A DNA stretch of 64,000 bases from Myrica gale (taxonomy: Eukaryota; Streptophyta; Magnoliopsida; Fagales; Myricaceae): contig OZ005621.1 of the NCBI GenBank assembly GCA_963930655.1, forward strand, positions 8,357,001 to 8,421,000. The letters run 5' to 3'. Positions 10,677-21,200 of the stretch are shown in pieces. Both the position numbers and the translations under genes were made by a program. Position 1 is the stretch's first letter. Every line of letters begins with the position of its first letter. Below the pieces are notes generated by a model that made no database searches, had not been told where the DNA came from, and worked only from the letters and a program-made list of their open reading frames with translations.

Positions 10677-11258
10677 CTGCCAGATGATACAGAAGTTAAC
10701 ATGGAATTGACAACGGATTTCCTATAGAATTCAATTTCCTCAAAGAATAATGAGAAGAGATAGCATAGCAAGCAACACAAAAGGAAAAGAGATAGAGAGC
10801 CAATGCAACGGAAAATTAGATTGACATTGGCGTGAGAGAAGCAACGTAGCTGTTGGAGGAAGATCACTTCAAGCCATTTATGTTCAGTATTCAGCCGGAT
10901 TTTACTCTTTTTGTCAGTTCAAATCTTTTACAATTCAAGTATAAATATTCAGCCAGATTTCACGTTTTTTTTGGGCACCTATCACCTTGGTTGTTGTAAT
11001 TTTTTAAATGCTATGCACTCTAGATTGGGGAGGGACCAAATAAAAATTTAAAATTTTGGAGGGGCCTATTGTTAATTTTTTCAGTCAAACTCCCTAAATG
11101 TATGTAACAAATTTTTTTTCCAAAACTTTTGGGGGGCCACTGCCCCCACTGGCCCCCCTTCCCTCCGCCCCTGGGCAGAACCGTAGAGCATTTGCACATG
11201 TTTCAATATTTTATGTACACAATCAAACCAGTTGCAGTAAGCTCCATAGGTATTCCAA

Positions 11259-12528
11259 CAGTGGCGGAGCCAAGGGTGGCAACTGTAATTTTTTTTAATG
11301 TATTTGTCAACAGGCGGTCAGGCCTACCCCTTTGACCCAACCCAACCCACCCCCCTTTCACCCTCTGTTTTTTTTTTTAAAAATACAAACAAACAAAAAA
11401 GAAACATGAAAAGATTTTGGAGCGGTTGGACAAGGGAGAAATTTCTAGTGGAAGAGGCAGAAATCAAAAACTAGTCCCGCACGACCAGTGAATGCTCGTT
11501 GGGGTTCACACTACACTACAATAATCCATCTCTTCACTATGTGATCAACAGTGTTGGATGTGATTGAAAATGTAAAAAAAGATGACATTTACAAGGAACA
11601 AAGATCCATGACTAAGAGTATGATGAATATGATGCAAAGCTTCGAGTTTGTACTCCATATGCATTTGTTGAGTCATATAATGGGAATTACAGATGAATTG
11701 TCACAGTTCTTACGACAAAATGATCAAGACATTGTTAATGCTATGAGTTTGGTGGGAGTTGTGAAGTGTCGGTTGCAGACTTAGAAGGAGAAGAAATGAG
11801 ATGTTTTTTTGGAAGGAGTCAAAACTTTTTGTGTGAATAATTATATCATTGTGCCCAATATGAATATATTATACCAACTCGCGGTTGTCCAAGTCGTGGA
11901 GGGCAAACAATTACTTATTTGTATCATTTTCATGTGGAAGTGTTTTGTCACGTTATTGATATGATCGCTCAGGAGATGGATCGTCGTTTCACAGAAGTAA
12001 ATACGTAGTTCCTTCTTTGCATAACATGTCTTGATCCAAGGAACTCATTCTCAACGTTTGATCATGCTAAGTTACTTCGTCTTGCTGAGGTTTATCCAGA
12101 AGATTTCTCAGCAACTGATCGTATGATGCTTAGACATCAACTTCACACCTACATTGATAATGTGAGAAATACTGATGTTTTTTCTGGACTTCAAGATACT
12201 GGAGGCCTTGCTATGAAGATGGTTGAGACAATAAAGCATATTTTATATCCATTGGTTTATTTCCTTATTGAGTTGACATTGGTCTTACCAGTTGCGACTA
12301 TAACCGTTGAGAGAGTTTTCTCTGCGATGAAGATTATCATCCAATTGCCACCTCGCAGTCTCTGTAAATAGTACGATACGTGTATTTTAATATTTTTAAT
12401 GCTTTTAGTCTTTAATTTTTGATATTTTAACTCTAAGACACTTTTTGCATTACGTATGAAATTTTTTTGAGATTTCATTTCGCCTTAAGAGTTTGCCCCT
12501 CTCCACTTAAGTCCTGGTTCCGCCACTG
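11259..12528 (+). mobile_element. hAT element derivative (1270 bp) with perfect 8-bp TSD
   Basis: TATTCCAA flanks it on both sides exactly (11251-11258 and 12529-12536). The termini are CAGTGGCGGAGCCA on the left and, reverse-complemented, CAGTGGCGGAACCA on the right. The interior carries the middle portion of a hAT transposase on the plus strand and lacks the N-terminal zinc finger, so it is a deletion derivative. Confidence 0.92.
11551..12370 (+). pseudogene. hAT (ZMYM1-like) transposase remnant, central catalytic region
   Basis: The translation gives blocks typical of ZMYM1-like plant hAT transposases in the expected order: FEFVLHMHLLSHIMGITDEL, LRQNDQDIVNAMSLV, then in shifted frames NSFSTFDHAKLLRLAEVYPE, GLAMKMVETIKHILYPLVYF and the dimerisation-domain motif VERVFSAMK near 12310-12332. 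It is broken by a stop ending at 11784, by frameshifts between 11785 and 12000, by a stop near 12008, and ends prematurely at 12370. It is not functional. Confidence 0.85.
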
Positions 12529-14359
12529 TATTCCAATATCTATTTTGGACGCAAGAAGAGATTAGATGAAGAATTTTCGTTTCCTTAAGTGATGTTTAGT
12601 AAAATACAAATATTCACTTTTTAAAATAAAAATTTTAAAAGTAAAAGTTTTCTTAACCAAATAACAAAATCTCAATTTTTTTATCCAGATTCAATACATC
12701 TTCACACCAACTTCATTATTTTTTTAGGCGAAATTGCACCGGAAGACCTTGTGGTATTACAAAGTTGCAATTAAGTCCCCGAGGTAACGATTTAGACATT
12801 TGACTCCTTGAGGTAATGATTTTTAAAAAAACAGGCCCTTCCGTCTATCTCCATCCCAAAACGCTAACGGCAATTTCATGTCAAACCTATCAGGTCGCGC
12901 CACATGTCCTGTCTCGCCGAATCACCCTTAAATTGCCATTTCAGCGTTGACCCACTCATTCCACTAATGCCACATCAGCACCTAATCAGCGATGATGTCG
13001 TCTAGCTCTCGGTAAAAAACCATTAGCCGCATTGCCCCCCTTTGAATCTCGATCAAAATATCTCAGCGAAGAAAATCTAGAAACCAATAGTGCTGAACGA
13101 ACCCGAACCCAAATGTCCCTACGTATCATCTCCCTCTTCTCCCCTAAATCCCAAATGCAGTAGAACCCTTATCCCAGTCTTTCTCTATTACAAAATTCGC
13201 CTCTTCCTCTGGCGACCCGTACGAAGTGAGCATCAATGGATTCCGTTGAGCACTCCTCCTCCCTTTCTGGACTCTCCAAGCGAGCATTTGCTGAGAAATC
13301 GTCAGGTGTAATGTCGAATACTCCCGTTCTAGTCGGTAAGATCTTCTGTCATGGATACGTCACTCGCTTTTCTTTCAACATGCTGGTTCTGGTCACTTTT
13401 TTGTGCTATGTGTTACCCCTTTCCCTTTTTTTTTTTTTTCCTTTTCACTTGTGATTGGGTTGTGCCAATAGTCAACTGCATATATGATGATAAGCATGTT
13501 GGTCTTGTCAATAAGCTTTTTGCCTTGCTGCGGTAATATTCGGTAATATGTTGCTTTCTTGCCAATTGACTAGTTTTTCCCTACTCTGTTTCTAAAAACA
13601 TGTGAATGCCAAGTGGGTGATTAATTATTTTTTGTTCGGTTGGATGTATTATCACTGTTCTATTTAGTTTTCATGCATTGATGGTCTCATTTGGCGACGG
13701 TGAAGTTTAGTTTTTTTTCTAGGCACGGTGAAGTTTAGCTTACACATTATGTAGTTGCAAGGATGCGATATTAAAGGATTTTTCAGCTCAGGTAGTGAAT
13801 AGTGAATGAGCATTGTCTTGTGGTATGATTGTGAATCCCTGGCAATTTATGAGGGTATTCTTTTCTTGAACTTGAGAGTGGTGGTATTGAGAAATTTAAT
13901 GCTTGCTAGGAAGGCTTGCATTTGCTGATTTATAAGGAACATTAATAAGTTTCTATGAGTTGGGCTAAAAGTAGTCAGTACCGAATTGTTAACAAACGTG
14001 AAATAGGAGAACCAACCTCCATTGTTTTTCGCCCAAGCTTGAAGCACCTCAAAGTCGCAAATTTGATTATTACAAGTAGTCTTATAAAGCTATAAACTAT
14101 TATGTGCTCAGTTTTCGGATAGGATTAATTGATTTGGAAACATAACTTACAAACCTACATACATACCTATTACCTATATATGTATATATTTGTGTTTACA
14201 CATACATAGATGTATATTAAAAGGTGCCTCATGTGCTGCAAAATCCAAGTACTGCGATTCTTAAGTTATTCCTTTTCAAGTGCCTACAAGGGAAGTCTAA
14301 TATCATTTCTTGTTTTGGGGACGCGCAAAGGCTCTCTACCAGGAGAGAAAAAAGTTAAT

Positions 14360-14560
14360 CAAGGAAGTGCCAAGGAAGTTTCAAAACAAGAACGAGAACG
14401 CATTTACCTGAAGTGGGGTGTTAGGCTGAACTCGAAACGAAGGAGCCAACAATTGGCAGGCCGCTTATGGACGGACACAAAAGACATGGACCATATAAAG
14501 AAGAGTGTTGCACTTGTGGCGTGCTTGGTGGGTTTTCGGATAACAATTTCAAAATGCATC
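14360..14560 (+). pseudogene. Captured fragment of a KIN-7 (NACK-type) kinesin C-terminal domain (DUF3490)
   Basis: The frame encodes KQERERIYLKWGVRLNSKRR, followed by a LAGRLWTDTKDMDHI and VACLVGF pattern. This is the signature of the C-terminal domain of plant kinesin-7 proteins such as NACK1/HINKEL relatives. No motor domain is present and the frame loses the family pattern right after VGF. The upstream part of the same open frame (from 14210) has no recognisable kinesin sequence. I read this as a transduplicated exon of a host gene within the MULE. Confidence 0.75.
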
Positions 14561-15451
14561 TGATAGCAATTTCATGTGGAAGCCCAGTTTATCTACTCTC
14601 TCGGTGGCTGATAGGATCTTGGGCCGTCTTTTTAATCCTTTTTGTAATGGTCTTCTGTATTCAATGTAGTTGTGTTGTATAATGTGGTGCAGTGGAATGT
14701 CTTGTTGTAATGCGTACTTGTGTTTTGTTGTATTTTTGGACCTGTGTAATGTCTAGTCCTGTTTAAGCAATATATGAATCTGTTTTGTGCTTCTGTGCAA
14801 TTCTATGAAGGGCAATTAGAGAGTGCAACTGTATTTGGTGTACCTAATATAGCTCTAGAGTCCCCTTCATTTCATATACAGCTCTGGAGCATTATTATCT
14901 GCAAGCAGAAAATCAAGTTTCTCATAATAGGTTATGTTTGAATGCAATTTAGTTGGCCAAGTTATCTGCCTATTTCCTTCAAATCTATCATCACAACTTG
15001 CTACAAACATCAAAAACCTTATTCCTGAATTACAATAATCATCAAAATGCATCTGTTCAATTTGTAACAATCATTCACAAGAACACCCTCCAACAATTTC
15101 ATCTGATAACAATTTCAAAATGCATCTGATAGCAATTAAAAAACCCATCAACATTTAAGAAACTCCCTCTAACATATCAGAAACAATTTACAGCCACAAA
15201 ACCTGTACTTTGCAGCCACATTACAAAATATCAGTACTGTCAAAACACCCTCCAACAATTTCAGCCATGTATCTGTTCAACTTTTACAACCACAACAATT
15301 TGTACCATGTATTTGTTCATCATTTACTGCCACATTACAAAATATCAGCCCAAAAAACAAACCAAATCATTGCAAAATAAAAAAAACTACCACTGACAGC
15401 CCAAAAATCAAAATTACAGCCCCTCAAAAGCTTGAAGTTATCTTTGCCAAA

Positions 15452-16080
15452 TCATTGTGTTGCTCGAGTTCTCTGGACTCCTTGAGCACGTCTCCCTGCA
15501 ACTCGATCTAGTGGCTGCAACTCCGTTGAAACTCCCATACTAATGCCGCCCTCTCCATTAGTGTGCTGTAATATAGAAGATAATCACACGTTAGCAACCA
15601 ACCATGAAAAAAGGAAAAGAATCATAATTAAGACATACAATCGTCTCTCTATTTCTGTTAGTGGGTATCTCGACCCCCGTGGAGGTACCGGCACCATCCT
15701 ACATAATTAACACATGCTTAATGATCGTGACATTATTTCAATTTAAAGAAAAAGTGCGATCAGTATTTTGTACTTACAGTTCTAGTCTTCTTCGTGTATG
15801 GCTTTGGAGGATACTTCCGTTCTCCCGGCTTAGGTGGTAGCTTACATCTCCTTCGATTATGGTCACGTGCCCCACATCTCCCACACTTCGCAACGTACCC
15901 ACGTCTTGACACTCGATGCGGTGGTGGTGGTGGCTCATCCTCAGCCCTTCTCCTTGACTTTCTTGGCCTCCCTGGCCTCGGTCGTATCACAGGAGGGAGA
16001 GTAGGGTCTACCTCAACATGTGTCCACCCCTCTGGGTCAGGCATTGACCCTCTGTGGTGTATGAAAAGTTCTACCATGAC
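15452..16080 (-). pseudogene. 3' end of a MURA-like MULE transposase with CCHC zinc knuckle, three intact exons
   Basis: On the minus strand, 16080-15778, 15698-15639 and 15565-15452 join in phase 0 at AG/GT borders and give 158 residues plus a stop. The first exon holds a proline-rich, GRPRKSRRR-type basic linker and a zinc knuckle CGRCGARDHNRRRC, typical of the C-terminus of Mutator transposases (zf-CCHC after the SWIM domain). The MULE catalytic domain and the SWIM finger are not found upstream. The exons show no stop or frameshift, which suggests recent origin. It might be expressed as a truncated protein, but no promoter evidence was seen. Confidence 0.75.
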
Positions 16081-17915
16081 CTGAAAAAAAAACAAGCATT
16101 TTACTATTTAAAACCTAACTTGTGCTGTCAAAAAAGAACTATATTTTTGCTGGCTAGCTAAGATAAGACAAATAGAGATTCTTTTAATTTCGTCATCAAA
16201 AGTGTCATCGACAATCCTCTTCCTAGTTCCTCAAATGGAATATCAGAAATCATAGTCTAACTAAAAGCTAGGCAATCTGCTATTAAGTAATTACCACACC
16301 AAATATTTGCCGTCTTTTTTAATACTGAATATATCAACGATGCATTGATAACAGAATATATTTGCTACTAAATATGTGTTAGATCATGGAGTTCCACCAA
16401 CAGAATTTCTTTGTGTGTGTTTTGTCTAATGTCCAGAACTGTTTTAAGTTAACAAAATATTCCAGTACATATTATATTCAGCGCACCGTGAAGTGGTTGT
16501 ATTGAAAGCAGCAAATAATTCATCAAAGTTCGGCACTAATCAAATGGAAATCAAGATGTTCAGATTGTACACATTTCATCACCTGATAAAACTAAAAAGC
16601 ACTACTATGTTAAAAGCACTAACAGTGCACGTGCATGCTGATCAATCTCCATAGCCCACAAAAAACAAAAGATGTTATTAAATTATGGAAAACTTCAGCT
16701 GGGACCACAAGCAATGACAACACCATGCATTAAGACAAAAGTTACATTTTTTAAAGACAAGCTGGGACCACGGAGAAATCACTTTCTTTGTTCACATGTG
16801 GCAAAAAACTCAACACCTTACATATTCTTAAGATTACACGATGGTAATAAAAAAAAAATTTGAGACCGAATGTTGGCCGACAGTCCCTTTACGCATTCCC
16901 CCAAACCCAAAAAAATTGTATGTCCCCTAAACATATTAGACGGCCATATATGAGTATAATATCCAACAAATAAGTAAGATGAGTTCAAAAGAGTCACCGA
17001 ATGAGAGGCTTTGACAAACTCCACACCACCGAAACTTCAGCCAAGAGAGTCGCTTGCGCAAGAAAGGGAGTTGTTCAGTCCAGAAATGTGAATTTAGGGC
17101 TCAGGTTCGGCACTGCTGGTTTGGGAGATTTGGAGCAAAGTTAATTAGATATATGCATATTGGGAGATTTGGAGATTTCTAGCCTTCGGGTTCGTTCGGC
17201 ACTGCTGCTTTCAAGATTTTCTTTGTTGAGTTATTTTGATCGAGATTCAAAGGGGGGCAGTCGGCTAATGGGTTTTGACAGAGAGCTAGACGACGACGTC
17301 GCTGATTAGGAGCTGATGTGGCGTTAGTGAATGAGTGGGTCAGCGCTGACATGGCAATTTAGGGGTGATTCAGCAAGACAGGACATGTGGCGCGACGTGA
17401 TAGGCTTGACATGGAATTGTCGTTAACGTTAGGGATGGAAATAGACGGATGGGCTTGTTTTTTAAAAAATCAATACCTCAAGGAGTCAAATGTCTAAATT
17501 GTTACCTCAGGGGCTTAATTACAACTTTTTGATACCACAGGGGCCTCCTGTGTTGTTTTGCCATTTTTTTATAATAAAAAATTATATAAAATTTCACCTC
17601 TTATTTTTTAACAAATTTTATTATTTTTTCATTAAAAAATTACATCAAATATTCTTTCTCTTTATTTTTTAGCCGTCTCTATTATTTTTTCATTATATTT
17701 TTTTGTATCAAATATTCTCTTGCTTTTGAAGTGATTCCAACGAAAATTATTATACAATCAAACATTCATCAACTTTTTACAAACTCCTATAACAATTAAA
17801 TTCTTAATTTTTTTCCTCACAAACATCACCTAAAAAAAAGCTAACAATGACTTGTCTAAAATGTTTTATTCAGGAGGGAAAAAACATATACCACCTTACA
17901 TATCAGGTGACGTGG

Positions 17916-18116
17916 GTGTGTTTGGGTAAAACTTCTTAAAATTTTAATTTAATAAAAAATTATAATATAATCTCTCTTTCTTCATCACATCATTATTTTT
18001 CACTATAATAAATATTTAAAATAATATTTTTCTTCACTTTTTTTACCAAATTTAATATCTTAAAATTTTAACCTTTCTCAAAATTTTAAAAATCAAACGC
18101 AAACACAAACGTAGCC
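17916..18116. mobile_element. Probable AT-rich MITE with GTGTTTG-type inverted ends
   Basis: The left end GGTGTGTTTGGGTAAAACTT and the right end, ending AACGCAAACACAAACGTAGCC, are imperfect inverted repeats around an AT-rich core. The end style resembles the element at 56083-56280. I could not define a TSD. Confidence 0.4.
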
Positions 18117-18294
18117 GGTCAAATACTGTCGAGCCCATCAACCTTAACAAATTATCATGTTATATTACTGTATTAGCCCCTTTCCCAGTTTGAAAGCCGT
18201 GAAAATGTTGCAAATCACTCCCTCTATGCGGGTTTCGGGCGGGAGTTTGCAGTGCGACGAGAGCACATTGACAGTGAACAAAACGGGAGAACCA

Positions 18295-21200
18295 ATGGAA
18301 GCGATTCCCTCCTCAGAACCTCTCGACCTCCAAAGGTCCTTCTCTCTCTCTCTCCCCCTCCATCTTTGCGTAGATTGAATTGAATTTCCCGCTTATTTAT
18401 TGTATATTGTTTATTTTATGATTTTCTTTGTAGTCGAATAAAAGGGCTCGCAGACCTTCACAAAACTAGCTGCGATGATGTTGGCGAACTCGCCCATTCA
18501 GACTCTGAGGAATTACTCAAAGATTGTACGCTTGACCTCGAGGTACTGCCCAGAGTATCCGTACAGTTTGGTCCATTTCTCACATCTCAATGCATTAGCG
18601 TCATCAATTTGACCCAATTAATGTCCTTGGGTTGTGTTACTATTTTTTGTATGGAAAAATGAACGGAAATTATTCAGGGCAGAGTGAAGCAAATTGTGTC
18701 AGAGTGCTCAAATGTTGATTCCTTAGCACTTGAAGATCTGGGTAAGTTCCTCTTAGACAAAGTTACGTATAAGCAATTGCGGAACAATTTTCTTAGCACT
18801 TGGGGAAACAAATTTGGACTTGCTAAGTTATGCTTTCTTCTTTTCCTTTGTTGAACAAAGTTATTGTTAAGTGGTATTGTTGTTTAAATATATTTTACCT
18901 TCACTGATACATGTAATCGGTTGAGTTTGTTTGGCATGCACTCTTTTGAGCACATTTTTGGATTTTATAAGTTAAAACAAGCAGAACTGCCAAAGTACAT
19001 AAGTGTGTTTGCGAGTTTTGTTGCATTGAAGTGAAAGCCCAGGGCAACTGATGAGAAATACACTGAAAGAAAAATGTCATTTGAGATTGTACCAAATGGT
19101 GCCTTACATTCTGTAATCTACTTTGGCCAATAAAAGAAGTCGATTTTGGTGAATCTTGAAATGCAAAATTTATTGTGCAACCGAGCAGATTCAAATATTT
19201 GGCTTGGTTGATATGTATAATAAAATTATAAATTTTTTTGCATGTCTATATATATGTAGTGGATGTTTTATGTTGTTTGCTCCATTGCATTGAGCAACTG
19301 ATTGTAGGATAAATTCTCTGGGTTTGTATTTATTTCTTGTATGGTCTCTTACTTCCTCTTGAGGCTAAATTGGATTGCTTTTCATAGATGCATACTTGGA
19401 ACGTCTGAAAGAGGAGCTTAATTTGGTGGAAGCAGAAGGCAGCAAGATCTCCGATGAAATTGAGGTTCTTGCTAGAACCAATGTGGAAGGTAAGAGTAAC
19501 ATCGACTTTTTTCACAAACAGGCAATGATACACGGCCATCTCCGCCAATGAACTTCTGTATCCTTCTGTTTGCAGATTCTACCCGATTGGAAGCGGATCT
19601 TGAAAGGTTGGAATATGCTTTGGATTTATTTACGTCAGAGGTCCGTTCTCTATCAAAGATAAATTTTTAGAACATTTGATTTAGGTATTTTCAGTGGTTA
19701 GAAACTACTAATGCTTATCCATGAATTAACTGACATAGGATCCTAGACAGAGTGGCATTCGAACTAGGGCCAACCAAGGTTGTTGGGGGTTAAAGCTTTG
19801 TTAAGCTGATTTCAGTTATGTTATTGGGAATCCTGAAGATTGTGCAGCAATGAAGACATACAGCCTCTGTTCATATTCTAATTTGCAGTTTGTCTTACTG
19901 AAAAACTGTTTACTGATATCACTTGTCACACAAAAGACGAAAATTTATTTATAATATTGTTCTCAAATATTGTGCTAGATTTCATTAACTTAACTGGCCA
20001 ATAGTCCTTGAATAAGTTTATTTATGTACTTCTCAGAAAATTATGGTAGGTTGATAAAATTGATACAATCTGATCAACACATACTATCAGCATATGTTTT
20101 TTTGGAGCAACATTGTTAATTTTTGGGGGTTAATAAATATTAATGAAGAAGTGAGAGAAAACCACAGAAACACTTAACGACAATAGGCAGACTTTTCCAT
20201 TCTGTTGTTGGCAGTTTGAATGGACGTGTCATATTATTAATTCTAGCCGAGTCACGTCGCCTTCATAGTAAGTGTTATAAACTATCTATCTGAATCCTTA
20301 GAATCTTAGTTTTCTATGCCATCTTGCAGGGTTTTAAGAAAGAAAAAGCTGGTGCATATGTTATTTGCCCTGCACATGGCAAAGATCAATCAAATTTGAT
20401 GAAGGAGAGTGTAGACAACAAGTTGGAGGTTTGATCATTAGATCATGTTCTTCGATACTCTGTTCTCTAGAAGTTCTATAATGTTTGATTTGTATCTTTT
20501 TGTCGAGTCTTTGCCATCCTGTTTTCAAGAATGTCACACTTCATGGTTTCTCTCTCATGCATATTCACCTTTACTTTTAACATTTTTCTTTTTAGTTTTT
20601 GCATATAGAGTACATTCAAAGTGTTTGTGCTAATACGCCTCACCGTAGAGCAAATGTTTGTTATATATATATCATACTTCACTAAGTATCCAATGGTTTC
20701 TATTCTTCTATTGTTAGTTTGAGCTAATGTAGTCCTGAATACAATGTAAACAGATTAATTTGACATTGCAGCTATGTGAACTTGAAGATCAGATTGAGAG
20801 GAATAAAGCATATTTAAAGTCTTTGCAGGACCTTGAGTATATGCACAAATGGTAATTCGGCCCCTGGGCTTACATTTCTAGTTTTTTTTTGTATTGTTTC
20901 TTGTACTCGTGCCTTATATATGCTCGCTTTGTCATTTTTTTAGGGTTGATACCATAGAACAGATTGAGGATGGCTTGACAGGTCTAAAGGTCATTGCGTT
21001 CACTGAAAACTGCATTAGGTTGTCATTGCAGACATACATCACAGAGCTAGAAGACCTGCTGCACCAACAGAAGATTGAACAAATTGTTGAACCCTTTGAA
21101 GTGATTCATGAGTTACTAGTAGAGGTTCTTGAGGGGACTATGGAGCTAAAGAGTGTTGAGGTACTGGAACATGAAATATTGGTGTACTGGGACAGGAAAT

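Larger units (their letters stand above)
8918..11173 (-). mobile_element. hAT-type element carrying transposase ends and captured host gene pieces
   Basis: The proposed ends are CAGTAGTAGAGCCAG (8918) and the reverse complement CAGGGGCGGAGG ending at 11173; both are diverged forms of the CAGTGGCGGAGCCA terminus seen intact at 11259. The flanks GGTAGAAT (8910-8917) and GGCAGAAC (11174-11181) match at 6 of 8 positions, so the TSD is only tentative. The minus strand carries host-like exons at 10676-10266 and then the fused N- and C-terminal parts of a hAT transposase at about 9690-9210. Confidence 0.6.
12727..17562. mobile_element. Mutator-like element (4.8 kb) with ~380-bp TIRs, perfect 9-bp TSD and a captured kinesin fragment
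   Basis: ATTTTTTTA is duplicated exactly at 12718-12726 and 17563-17571. The left arm (12727 to about 13110) is the inverted counterpart of the right arm (about 17182-17562): both run from GGC(G/A)AAA through AATTTAGACATTTGACTCCTT and TCAATCTCGAT-type blocks to GAACGAACCCGAA. Inside lie a kinesin-7 C-terminal fragment on the plus strand (about 14360-14545) and the 3' end of a MURA-type transposase on the minus strand (15452-16080). The catalytic transposase domain is absent, so the copy would depend on a helper. Confidence 0.93.

Noticed and set aside
15794..16084. 96-codon plus-strand frame rich in Gly
   Set aside because: It is antisense to the zinc-knuckle exon of the MULE transposase.
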